Of a DNA stretch of 40,614 nt, positions 1 through 7,178 are shown one piece after another; the stretch's first letter is position 1, and every line of letters begins with the position of its first letter. A program made the translations under genes and the position numbers. The stretch is from positions 1-40,614 of the forward strand of contig NZ_LQPC01000042.1 in the NCBI RefSeq assembly GCF_002101705.1, written 5' to 3'. This DNA is from Mycolicibacterium iranicum. Its GTDB lineage: Bacteria > Actinomycetota > Actinomycetes > Mycobacteriales > Mycobacteriaceae. The notes beneath the pieces were generated by a model that searched no databases, was not told the DNA's origin, and worked only from the letters and a program-made list of their open reading frames with translations.

Positions 1-76
1 CCATTTCGCAGCAGCCGCCTGATCGGCGCAGAGCGACAGCCTACCTCTGACTGCCGCCAATCTTTGCAACAGAGCC
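1..76 (-). mobile_element. IS6100 terminal fragment (left window edge)
   Basis: The first 76 bases are the exact reverse complement of the last 76 bases of the window. The inward edge (63-76) is the 14-bp terminal inverted repeat GGCTCTGTTGCAAA read on the minus strand, the known IS6100 (IS6 family) terminus. Only the end of the element lies in the window; the transposase is outside. It interrupts the start of the cadD-like gene at 77. Confidence 0.9.
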
Positions 77-667
77 CTCGTTCAGGCGATCGCCACCTTC
101 GCCATCACCAATATCGACGACATCGTGGTCCTCGCGGTGATGTTCGGCCAGGCGCCCGGTCATCGTGGCGCAGCCATCCGAGTGACCGCCGGTCAGTACC
201 TCGGCTTCACCGCCATCTTGGCAGTTTCGGTCGGCGGCGCACTCCTGGGTGCCACGCTGCTTCCTCCAGCCGCACTGCCGTACTTCGGGCTGCTGCCCAT
301 CGTGTTGGGGCTGCGGGCGGCATGGCTGGCCTGGCGGGATCGCCGCACCCAACCGGCGCCGACCGATGATCCCGCAACACTGTTGACGCCTGGCACCTGG
401 CAGGTCGCAGTCATCACCTTCGCCAACGGCGGCGACAACATCGGCGTGTACGTTCCGATCTTCGCCGTCTCAACGATCGCCACCATCGGTGTTTACATCA
501 TCGTGTTCCTCATCGGTGTGGCCATCTGGTGCGCGGCCGGCCGATATTTCGCCTCCCACCCGATCATCGCCAAAGCACTCTCACGCTGGGGCCACATCGT
601 TCTGCCCGTTGCACTGATCACAATCGGGGCCCTCATCCTCATCAAAGGCGGAGCGTTCGCCCTCTAG
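77..667 (+). pseudogene. cadD: CadD-family cadmium resistance transporter, start removed by IS6100
   Basis: Multi-pass membrane protein of the CadD family, which gives cadmium resistance, probably by efflux. The reading frame enters directly from the IS6100 end and carries the family's N-terminal signature TNIDDIVVL, then several hydrophobic segments and a second related segment (NGGDNIGVYVPIFA), as expected of an internally repeated transporter. About 196 codons remain of a family usually near 200 residues, so only the start codon and a few residues are missing. No ATG/GTG/TTG in the same frame lies in the IS sequence after the stop at 20-22; the first is GTG at 125, inside the first membrane helix. 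It is probably inactive unless a promoter and start are supplied from within IS6100. First gene of the metal island. Confidence 0.85.
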
Positions 668-672
668 CTCGG

Positions 673-825
673 AGCAACTTCACCACTCAGGGCCAGGAGG
701 CGCTCCTGCATCGGCATGTGTTGGCGTTCAACCACTTTGGTGATGTCCCGGCCCGTATCCGCTATGACAATCTAAAACGGGCGGTGGCCAAGGTGCTCAA
801 AGGCCGCAGCCGGCACCCGAACTAC
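673..825 (+). pseudogene. IS21-family transposase (IstA) fragment
   Basis: Six bases after cadD stops, about 50 codons show strong resemblance to the middle of IstA transposases: a His-Val-x-Ala-Phe-x-His-Phe-Gly segment followed by RIRYDNLKRAVAKVLKGR, typical of the DDE catalytic region. The similarity starts and stops abruptly, with no start codon and no other IstA or IstB domains, so this is a remnant. It shows that an IS21-like element inserted here and was later mostly deleted. Confidence 0.75.
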
Positions 826-978
826 CAACACGAGCGAGCGCACCACAGAATCATGATCGTGTGTCACGAGAGACACGATCACAGTAGTTATACCGAAGAC
901 GTACCCGAGCCAACGGAATCGACAGGAGACCATTCCGGCTACCCTGCTGCGCTCGCAGCCGGGCGCGGAAGCAGGGTA
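826..978. other. Non-coding remnant with an 11-bp inverted repeat
   Basis: No convincing gene. It contains a short hairpin (GTGTC/GACAC around 860-876) and a longer perfect inverted repeat GCTACCCTGCT (938-948) with its complement at 970-980. The position between IstA debris and IS-end-like repeats suggests it is a scar of mobile elements. Confidence 0.5.
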
Positions 979-1074
979 GCCCCAGATTCAATGAGAAACG
1001 TCGCGATCGAAATTCTCATCCAATCTGGGGCAATGCAGGTCAGACTAGTAAATGTGCCCCAGATTCAATGAGAA
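979..1074. repeat. Triple repeat resembling IS21-type terminal repeats
   Basis: The 19-mer GCCCCAGATTCAATGAGAA occurs at 979-997 and again, identically, at 1056-1074. A 17/19 inverted copy lies between them at 1013-1031. Multiple short terminal repeats are typical of IS21-family ends, and an IstA fragment lies just upstream. The second copy sits exactly where the AraC-like gene on the other strand loses its natural sequence, so this is probably the right end of the vanished element. The family assignment is inference. Confidence 0.6.
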
Positions 1075-1475
1075 CGGACATCGATCAGCTCGTCGACCAC
1101 GACGGCCAACGGACGTCGGCGGGTGAACGTCAACACCGGAGCAACAGTCCAGCCGGACCGAAGCGCGCGCAGGTGCGCCGAGCGCCCTGGGGCAGACTCC
1201 GGTTCCAAGAACACTACGGTGCCCTCCGGCGCGCCGACTTCGACTCGGTGTGGCGCATCGGCGGGCACGACCACCTTGGTGCCGCGATGCTGGTTGCCGT
1301 GCTCGTCACGCATCGTGAAAGGTGTTGTTGCGGTGACAATCTGGACGGCATGGTGGGCGTGTAGGTCGGTGGTGCCAATCGATCCGGTGAACGCCAACAC
1401 CCCAGGTCGCAGCAGTGCAGTCCCGCCCCAGTGCGGTTCACCGGTGATACCACCGCCATCCCGCATCATCGCCAC
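1072..1475 (-). pseudogene. AraC-type regulator, cupin half only (3' truncated)
   Basis: About 134 residues form a cupin-like sensor domain: a conserved LHAHHAVQIV strand, a VVPADAPH turn and the VVFLEPES strand are typical of N-terminal AraC/XylS effector domains. The reading frame then runs into the IS-type repeat and stops at 1065-1067, so the C-terminal pair of helix-turn-helix motifs is absent. Start taken at the ATG ending at 1475. It cannot bind DNA in AraC fashion and is probably a dead gene cut by the IS21-like insertion. A stand-alone cupin is the alternative, but the coincidence of its end with the repeat argues against that. Confidence 0.6.
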
Positions 1476-1626
1476 GAATCGATGCTACGGCCTTCCATTA
1501 ATCGACTTACCGCGGCGCCAGCAACGGGGAACATCGAATCAGGCGTGGAGCCATCCGCCGCCACGGGTAATGCAGGATATGCGCCGTGGGCCAGTCACCC
1601 ACCGCCGCGCCTAGCTCGGGCTGCCC

Positions 1627-1655
1627 TTGTACCGTATACCCCTCAGGGGTACCTT
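1627..1655 (+). promoter_or_regulatory. Candidate copper-regulated promoter with CsoR-type operator
   Basis: TTGTAC (1627-1632), a 17-base spacer, and TACCTT (1650-1655). The spacer and -10 contain the dyad ATACCCCTCAGGGGTAC (1636-1652), which matches the two operators upstream of copZ (ATACCC-N5-GGGTAT) except at its last base. Placing a CsoR operator between -35 and -10 is the same architecture as the copZ promoter. It points right, toward the small ORF at 1706. Confidence 0.6.
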
Positions 1656-1705
1656 CGTTGTATCACCCGGGGCGGGTAGCCCGACGACTGGAAGGCGTAT
1701 CGCTG

Positions 1706-1852
1706 GTGAGCGTACAAGAAAGATTTCGGCAGCTCGTGCAAAGCCAGACCGCACGGTCGATCGCCAAATGCATCGCTTTGTGCGCGGTGGGTCGTGTCAC
1801 TAGTGGGCGCCGCTCAGGCAAGGCCGGCGAGGGAAAGTCCTGCTGCGGCTGA
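1706..1852 (+). CDS. Putative 48-residue Cys-containing small protein under a copper-type operator
   Basis: Not a recognised family. The GTG start at 1706 is preceded by GGAAGG (1690-1695) and lies about 45 bases beyond the predicted start point of the operator-bearing promoter at 1627-1655. The product has a Gln/Arg-rich helical N-half, a C-x3-C pair (Cys22, Cys26), a basic Arg/Gly/Lys stretch and a terminal Cys-Cys-Gly (Cys46, Cys47). The four cysteines and the CsoR-like site suggest a copper-inducible metal-binding micropeptide, functionally akin to small copper-induced mycobacterial proteins, but no homology to MymT is visible. The same frame stays open upstream to 1586, but that part crosses the promoter and is unlikely to be coding. 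Confidence 0.4.
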   Translation: MSVQERFRQLVQSQTARSIAKCIALCAVGRVTSGRRSGKAGEGKSCCG

Positions 1853-1930
1853 CAGCACCGCGACAGGCTGCCCCCGAGCGGCTTGCCGCCGGAGCGTGAG
1901 GCCCCTCACTGCTGCCGCCGTCCTTAGTGC

Positions 1931-2836
1931 CTAGTCTTTATGGACCCGAGTGTCCCGGTCCGATGTTCTGCGAAGGAAGTTCTCGATCGCTGGGCCGAAA
2001 GCGTGTGCCATGTCCTCAGCGTTGACGAATTGGCGGGACATCGAAACTTCGGCGAGGACCCCTCGTGGAAGGACATCGGCGAGGCTGTGGGCCAAGCACT
2101 CGGGGTGACGGATGTCGTCGCCGGCGATGACGAGCGTCGCAGTGTCGATGCGCCGGAGGTCCTCGACCGTTGCAAAGGCGCGGTCATGACCGATTGACGC
2201 CGCGGCCGCCGCACTGTGGGCGTCAGCGCGCGGAATAGCCTCAGCGACCAGGTTGGCGATCAGCGGCTGAAGATCAGGAATGAACAATTCCCAGGCGGCC
2301 TGCAGACCGCGGGAACGGGCATGCTCGGCGAAACGATCCATCAGATCGGTGTCTGCGGCTTTGTCCGCATCGTCCTCTATCGCTTCAGCACTGATGACCA
2401 CCGCCGACCGGGCGATACGGGGGTGCTGGAGGCACGTCCGCAAAACGATGGTGCCGCCCAGTCCGGCGCCGACAAGGTGGGCGCAGGTGTCATCGAGCGC
2501 GTGAACGATCGCAATGACGTCGCTGACGTACTGATCCCATCGGTGCAACGTCGGGTCGGGACAACGCGATGCTCCGTACCCTCGAATGTCAGGCAACGCA
2601 ACGCGATACCGGCCAGCGAGCCGGTCAGCAAGCGGTCGCATGCTGTAGTGATCCGGACCCCCACCATGAAGCATGATGATCAGTTCGCCGCGCCCGACGA
2701 CCTCCCCCATGAGGGGCCAGCCATCATCTCCGACGTGCAACGCGCGCACCACCAACTGATCCCTCCCGTCGTTCCGGGATAGCGCTACGCGCGTCGACAC
2801 CAAACCAATGACCCCGGAAAGTAACCCTTGAAGCAT
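1931..2836 (-). CDS. Alpha/beta-hydrolase-fold protein lacking the nucleophile serine
   Basis: About 301 residues with an alpha/beta-hydrolase layout: oxyanion-hole motif HGGG (57-60), DIRGYGAS (83-90), a nucleophile-elbow segment and a late strand VIAGDD. The elbow reads GAGLGG (123-128), so Gly125 stands where Ser, Asp or Cys is expected. The encoded codon is GGA, so a single-base change from Ser is possible, but a family that naturally lacks it is also possible. The open frame extends to 2956, but that extension crosses the copZ promoter and operators. The ATG at 2834-2836 is the first sensible start (it still overlaps operator 1), and a start further in is possible. It is divergent from the copper operon and may share its control. 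Confidence 0.65.
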   Translation of the reverse strand: MLQGLLSGVIGLVSTRVALSRNDGRDQLVVRALHVGDDGWPLMGEVVGRGELIIMLHGGGPDHYSMRPLADRLAGRYRVALPDIRGYGASRCPDPTLHRWDQYVSDVIAIVHALDDTCAHLVGAGLGGTIVLRTCLQHPRIARSAVVISAEAIEDDADKAADTDLMDRFAEHARSRGLQAAWELFIPDLQPLIANLVAEAIPRADAHSAAAAASIGHDRAFATVEDLRRIDTATLVIAGDDIRHPECLAHSLADVLPRGVLAEVSMSRQFVNAEDMAHAFGPAIENFLRRTSDRDTRVHKD

Positions 2837-2856
2837 ACCCCCAAGGGGTATATGCT
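2828..2856 (+). promoter_or_regulatory. Promoter of the copper operon
   Basis: TTGAAG (2828-2833), a 17-base spacer, TATGCT (2851-2856). Operator 1 fills the spacer. Predicted transcription begins about 2863, just before operator 2, 50 bases upstream of the copZ start. Confidence 0.6.
2835..2851. promoter_or_regulatory. CsoR-type operator 1
   Basis: ATACCCCCAAGGGGTAT, a 17-bp GC-centred dyad with A/T-flanked CCC/GGG arms, the form bound by CsoR-family copper sensors. It lies between the -35 and -10 boxes and overlaps the proposed start of the divergent hydrolase gene. A csoR gene is present in the same cluster. Confidence 0.7.
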
Positions 2857-2865
2857 CTCTTACGT

Positions 2866-2882
2866 ATACCCGGTAGGGGTAT
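2866..2882. promoter_or_regulatory. CsoR-type operator 2
   Basis: ATACCCGGTAGGGGTAT shares the ATACCC-N5-GGGTAT pattern with operator 1. The dyad centres are 31 bp apart, about three helical turns, so two CsoR tetramers could bind the same DNA face. It lies just after the predicted transcription start. Confidence 0.7.
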
Positions 2883-2911
2883 CTACACCCGTCGAGGATA
2901 GGAGATTGGTG

Positions 2912-3124
2912 ATGAGCACGAGCACGTACGCCGTCACAGGAATGACTTGCGGACATTGCGAGCTGTCGGTGCGCGAAGAGGTCAGCGAGGTCGCCGGAGT
3001 TGAAGACGTCGAAGTTAGCGCCAAAACCGGCACCCTGATCGTGACGTCGAGCCGTCCCGTCGACGACGCGCAGATCCTCAACGCCGTCGACGAGGCCGGC
3101 TACTCGGCGGTGCGTGTCGCATGA
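2912..3124 (+). CDS. copZ: CopZ-like copper chaperone (HMA domain)
   Basis: A 70-residue single heavy-metal-associated domain. The metal motif is GMTCGHC at the end of the first strand, followed by the usual beta-alpha-beta-beta-alpha-beta pattern ending in EAGYSAV. It is expected to carry Cu(I) in the cytosol and pass it to the CopA ATPase encoded two genes downstream. AGGAG at 2900-2904 is 7 bases from the ATG at 2912; a GTG directly before it is an alternative start. First gene of the copper operon, under two CsoR-type operators. Its TGA overlaps the ATG of the next gene (ATGA), so the two are translationally coupled. Confidence 0.9.
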   Translation: MSTSTYAVTGMTCGHCELSVREEVSEVAGVEDVEVSAKTGTLIVTSSRPVDDAQILNAVDEAGYSAVRVA

Positions 3125-4092
3125 ACGCCGCGGGACGATTGACAGCGTTTGGCGCCGGACTGGCAGTGGCGTTCACGGCTGCATACGTCACCGCCGCAGC
3201 GGTCGTCCCTGATACCGCGGCGACATCTCCCCAGACCCAAACTTCCGATGCTGCAGCGGATCACAGCGCGCCGCCGACCGAGCAGGCGTCGCCAGTCGAT
3301 CCCTTCGCCGACCCGCCGGGGTTGTCGTTGGCCGAAGACGGATACGTCCTGAGCCCGGTGCGGTCCCCCAGCGCACCCAACGATCGGGGAACGATGAGCT
3401 TCACCATCGTCGACCCGGGCGGCACGCCGCTGCTGGACTACGCGACCGTGCACGACAAGCAACTGCACCTCATCCTGGTCCGTTCCGACGGCCAGCACTT
3501 CGCCCATGTACACCCAAGGCTGGACGCGGCCACCGGCACGTGGTCAACGCCGTGGACGTGGAACGCCGCCGGCACCTACCGCGTGTTCGCCGACTTCCAA
3601 CCCGCAGGGGCGGGCAGCGCCAAACTCACCCTCACCCGAACCGTGCAGGTGGCCGGCGCGTTCGTCCCGGCGGTGGCGAGTGCCACACGCACCGTGGATG
3701 ACATCGCCGGATACACCGTGAAACTGGACGGTGCACTCACCGCGGGCGTCTCCCACCAACTCACCGCGACAGTCACGCGCGACGGCCGGCCGGTGATGAC
3801 CTTGCAGCCCTACCTGGGGGCTTACGGCCATCTCGTCGCCTTGCGTGAGGGAGACCTGGCGTATCTACATGTGCACCCTGAGGGGGCCGAGCCGGTACCG
3901 GGCGGCACCGGTGGGCCTGCGGTGTCGTTCGCGGCAACCGCACCCACAGCGGGGCGCTACCTGCTCTACCTCGACTTCAAAGTCCAGGACACCGTGCACA
4001 CCGCCAGCTTCGTCGTCGACGCCGCACCCGGTGGCACCAACGAGCCCGCGCCAGAGCCATCGCGTGACGCCGGCCATGCCGGCGGGCACTGA
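3121..4092 (+). CDS. Secreted or membrane-anchored copper-operon protein, His-rich
   Basis: A 323-residue protein with an N-terminal hydrophobic segment (about 6-30, signal peptide or anchor), a Ser/Thr/Pro/Ala linker, then two beta-rich units. Histidine motifs include KQLHLILVRSDGQHFAHVHP (about 113-132), LAYLHVHPEG (about 248-257) and a terminal HAGGH. This pattern (LHLI, HVHP) is seen in periplasmic YtkA-like or CopC-like metal-handling domains. It probably binds copper outside the membrane, between chaperone and ATPase in the same operon. Exact biochemical role unknown. ATGA overlap with copZ; 40 bases to the copA start. Confidence 0.75.
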   Translation: MNAAGRLTAFGAGLAVAFTAAYVTAAAVVPDTAATSPQTQTSDAAADHSAPPTEQASPVDPFADPPGLSLAEDGYVLSPVRSPSAPNDRGTMSFTIVDPGGTPLLDYATVHDKQLHLILVRSDGQHFAHVHPRLDAATGTWSTPWTWNAAGTYRVFADFQPAGAGSAKLTLTRTVQVAGAFVPAVASATRTVDDIAGYTVKLDGALTAGVSHQLTATVTRDGRPVMTLQPYLGAYGHLVALREGDLAYLHVHPEGAEPVPGGTGGPAVSFAATAPTAGRYLLYLDFKVQDTVHTASFVVDAAPGGTNEPAPEPSRDAGHAGGH

Positions 4093-4132
4093 GCTATCCC
4101 GTCCGAATCAGAAACTGAAAGGCAGTGGCTTC

Positions 4133-6418
4133 ATGACGACATCGACACCGGTGTCTGGCCCGAGTGTGGAACTTCGCATCGGGGGAATGACCTGCGCCTC
4201 CTGCGCCAACCGCATCGAGCGCAAGCTCAACAAGCTCGACGGCGTGGCCGCGACAGTCAATTACGCGACGGAAAAGGCCACCGTCACGGTGCCTGACGGA
4301 TACGATCCGGCGCTGCTGATCGCCGAGGTGGAGAAGACGGGCTACACCGCCGCGCTCCCGACACCGCGCACGCCGATGCCCTCCGACGCATCCGGTGACA
4401 CCCCGCACGCCGCGGACACCGCCGACCCCGAACTGGCCTCGCTGCGGCACCGCCTGAGGGCCTCGGCCGTCCTGACGGTGCCGGTCGTCGCGATGGCGAT
4501 GATCCCGGCGCTGCAGTTCACGTACTGGCAGTGGGCGTCGCTCACGCTGGCGGCCCCCGTCGTCGTGTGGGCAGCATGGCCATTCCACCGGGCCGCCTGG
4601 GCCAACCTGCGACACGGCACCGCGACCATGGATACGCTCATTTCGCTGGGCACCGTGTCAGCGTTCCTGTGGTCGCTGTATGCGCTGTTTCTGGGCAGCG
4701 CCGGCACGCCGGGTATGAAGCATCCCTTCGCGTTCACCCTGGCGCCGTCGCATGGCGCCGCCAACATCTACCTCGAAGTCGCCGCCGGCGTAACCACGTT
4801 CATCCTGGCCGGACGCTACTTCGAGAAGCGGTCCAAACGGCAGGCCGGAGCGGCACTACGAGCCCTACTCGACCTAGGCGCCAAAGACGTATCCGTCCTG
4901 CGCGACGGGACGGAAACCAAGATCGCCATCGAAGAACTCGTGGTTGGCGACGAGTTCATCGTGCGCCCGGGGGAGAAGATCGCCACCGACGGCGTGGTGG
5001 TGTCCGGTTCCTCGGCTGTCGACGCCTCGATGCTGACCGGCGAAGCGGTACCCGTGGAAGTCGCTACCGGCGACACCGTGGTCGGTGCCACCGTCAACGC
5101 CGGCGGTCGGCTGGTGGTGCAGGCCACTCGCGTCGGCTCGGACACCCAGCTCGCGCAGATGGCCCAGCTGGTCGAACGCGCCCAGACCGGCAAGGCCGAA
5201 GTGCAACGCCTGGCCGATCGCATTTCCGGCGTCTTCGTACCGATCGTCATCGCTATCGCCGTGATCACCCTCGGCGCCTGGCTGGGCGCGGGATTCTCAG
5301 TCGCCGCCGCGTTCACCGCAGCGGTCGCGGTCCTCGTCATCGCCTGCCCCTGCGCCCTCGGGCTGGCCACGCCCACCGCCCTGCTGGTGGGCACCGGTCG
5401 CGGCGCACAAATCGGCGTGCTGATCAAAGGTCCCGAGGTGCTCGAATCCACCCGCAAGGTTGACACCGTGATGCTGGATAAGACCGGAACCGTCACCACC
5501 GGCAAAATGACGCTGGTCGATGTCATCACAGCGCCGGAAACCGAACGCGCGGAGCTGCTTCGACTGGCCGGCGCCCTGGAGAACGCCTCCGAGCACCCCA
5601 TCGCCCAAGCCGTCGCCGCCGCGGCGGCCGAGGAACTCCAGGCCCTGCCCGTTCCGGAGGACTTCGCGAATGTCGAAGGTAAAGGCGTCCACGGCATCGT
5701 GGATGGACACGCCGTCATCGTTGGGCGCGAATCACTGCTGTCCGACTGGGCGCAACACCTCAGCCCGGATCTGTCCCACGCCAAGGCCCGCGCGCAAGCC
5801 CAGGGAAAGACCGTGGTAGCGGTCGGGTGGGACGGGCAGGCGCGCGGTGTACTCGTCATCGCTGACACCGTGAAATCGACGAGCGCACAGGCAATCTCGC
5901 AGATGCGTGACATTGGGCTGACCCCCGTGTTGCTCACCGGCGACAACCAAGCCGTCGCTCGACAGATCGCCGCCGAAGTCGGCATCGACGACGTCATCGC
6001 CGAAGTCATGCCCGAAGGCAAGGTTGACGTCATCGCACGCCTCCAAGCCGAAGGCAAGACGGTCGCCATGGTCGGCGACGGAGTCAACGACGCGCCCGCC
6101 CTCGCCCAAGCCGACCTCGGTCTGGCGATGGGCACCGGCACCGACGTCGCCATCGAGGCCTCCGACATCACCCTGGTGCGCGGTGATCTGCGCAGCGCCG
6201 TTGACGCGATCAGGCTGTCCCGCGAAACACTGTCGACGATCAAAACCAACCTGTTCTGGGCGTTCGCCTACAACGTCGCAGCGATCCCCGTCGCAGCACT
6301 GGGCATGCTCAATCCGATGCTGGCCGGAGCCGCAATGGCATTCTCCAGCGTCTTCGTGGTGGGCAACAGCCTGCGCCTGCGCCGCTTCAAAACCACTTCC
6401 GCCGACACCACCAGTTAA
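4133..6418 (+). CDS. copA: Cu(I)-exporting P1B-1-type ATPase
   Basis: A 761-residue heavy-metal P-type ATPase that pumps Cu(I) out of the cytosol. Visible parts: one N-terminal HMA domain with GMTCASC (MTCASC at 19-24), membrane helices, the TGEAVPV actuator loop, the CPC transport motif at 405-407, the phosphorylation motif DKTGT at 449-453, an SEHPIA nucleotide-binding loop and the GDGVNDAPAL hinge. The last helices carry FAYN and MAFSS, the Tyr-Asn and Met-Ser-Ser pairs of Cu(I) (P1B-1) pumps. The open frame begins much earlier (3845) inside the preceding gene; ATG 4133 fits the family's start. Also known in mycobacteria as Ctp-type ATPases (CtpV/CtpA). Third gene of the copper operon. Confidence 0.93.
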   Translation: MTTSTPVSGPSVELRIGGMTCASCANRIERKLNKLDGVAATVNYATEKATVTVPDGYDPALLIAEVEKTGYTAALPTPRTPMPSDASGDTPHAADTADPELASLRHRLRASAVLTVPVVAMAMIPALQFTYWQWASLTLAAPVVVWAAWPFHRAAWANLRHGTATMDTLISLGTVSAFLWSLYALFLGSAGTPGMKHPFAFTLAPSHGAANIYLEVAAGVTTFILAGRYFEKRSKRQAGAALRALLDLGAKDVSVLRDGTETKIAIEELVVGDEFIVRPGEKIATDGVVVSGSSAVDASMLTGEAVPVEVATGDTVVGATVNAGGRLVVQATRVGSDTQLAQMAQLVERAQTGKAEVQRLADRISGVFVPIVIAIAVITLGAWLGAGFSVAAAFTAAVAVLVIACPCALGLATPTALLVGTGRGAQIGVLIKGPEVLESTRKVDTVMLDKTGTVTTGKMTLVDVITAPETERAELLRLAGALENASEHPIAQAVAAAAAEELQALPVPEDFANVEGKGVHGIVDGHAVIVGRESLLSDWAQHLSPDLSHAKARAQAQGKTVVAVGWDGQARGVLVIADTVKSTSAQAISQMRDIGLTPVLLTGDNQAVARQIAAEVGIDDVIAEVMPEGKVDVIARLQAEGKTVAMVGDGVNDAPALAQADLGLAMGTGTDVAIEASDITLVRGDLRSAVDAIRLSRETLSTIKTNLFWAFAYNVAAIPVAALGMLNPMLAGAAMAFSSVFVVGNSLRLRRFKTTSADTTS

Positions 6419-6444
6419 ATCACCGCCACCTGTGAGGAGAACCA

Positions 6445-6723
6445 ATGTCCGAGAATCAGAACCGCACGTCAGCCTGCTGCTGCAGCGGCGCAGCCGACAA
6501 AATCGATACCTCACCCATCGACCCTACGGCGAGGAACCTGCTTGACCTCGGATCGCAGAACGAGACCACCTGCCCCGTGATGCCCGGCACGCCGGTGAAC
6601 AAGACGGTCGCCGAAGCGGCGGGACTATTCCGTGACTATCGCGGTCGGCGTTACTGGTTCTGCTGCAAGGGATGCGGACCACGTTTCGACCGCGACCCCG
6701 ACAAGTATGCCTCCGCCGCATGA
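6445..6723 (+). CDS. Small Cys-rich YHS-type metal-binding protein
   Basis: A 92-residue cytosolic protein. The N-terminus has a run of three cysteines (SACCCSG), an unstructured linker, then a YHS/TRASH-like domain: TTCPVMPGTPVNK, YRGRRYWFCCKGC and FDRDPDKY. Such domains bind soft metals through paired cysteines and often accompany copper and silver pumps. GAGGAG lies just ahead of the ATG. It sits 26 bases after copA and is followed by csoR, so it is probably part of the same transcript; a metallochaperone or sink role is inferred. Confidence 0.75.
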   Translation: MSENQNRTSACCCSGAADKIDTSPIDPTARNLLDLGSQNETTCPVMPGTPVNKTVAEAAGLFRDYRGRRYWFCCKGCGPRFDRDPDKYASAA

Positions 6724-6793
6724 CCGCGACCCTCGTCGCGCACTCCTCGCCGGGCACCCGAAGTTAGTCACCACCACGCACAAGGAAAGCGTC

Positions 6794-7123
6794 ATGACCC
6801 ACGCCGACAACACCAGGCACTGCCCCTCAACAGGCACCACCCACCACGGCTACATCACCGATAAAGACAAATACCTCAAGCGGTTGAAGCGCATCGAAGG
6901 CCAAGCCCGCGGCATCAGCAGAATGATCGAAGAGGAGCGGTACTGCATCGACATCCTGACCCAAACAGACGCGCTCACCAAAGCCCTCCAAGGCGTCGCG
7001 CTGGCACTGCTTGACGACCATCTTCGCCACTGCGTCCGTGACGCCGCCGCCACCGGCGGACCGGCCGCTGACGCCAAACTCACAGAAGCCTCTGAAGCCA
7101 TCGCCCGCTTGGTGCGTTCCTAA
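6794..7123 (+). CDS. csoR: CsoR-family copper-sensing repressor
   Basis: A 109-residue all-helical DUF156 (CsoR/RcnR) regulator. The core starts at KDKYLKRLKRIEGQARGI, and the Cu(I) ligands Cys51, His76 and Cys80 keep the exact spacing of the M. tuberculosis CsoR triad (Cys36, His61, Cys65). In this family the apo form represses and Cu(I) binding releases DNA. The likely targets are the GC-centred dyads at 1636, 2835 and 2866. ATG 6794 was chosen because it follows AAGGAAAG and fits the family length; a longer open frame starts at 6632 within the YHS gene. It has a His/Thr-rich extra N-terminus. Confidence 0.9.
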   Translation: MTHADNTRHCPSTGTTHHGYITDKDKYLKRLKRIEGQARGISRMIEEERYCIDILTQTDALTKALQGVALALLDDHLRHCVRDAAATGGPAADAKLTEASEAIARLVRS

Positions 7124-7178
7124 CACCCACATCATCAATGCGCGTCGACTGAAACGCGAAGTCCCCTAAGGAAAGAAC

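Noticed and set aside
2837..2956. N-terminal extension of the hydrolase to 2956
   Set aside because: It would cross the copZ promoter and both CsoR operators and has no family similarity.
4816..6249. Minus-strand 477-codon open frame
   Set aside because: Antisense shadow of copA, Ser/Thr/Arg-rich composition and no ribosome site; the sense frame has all P-type ATPase motifs.
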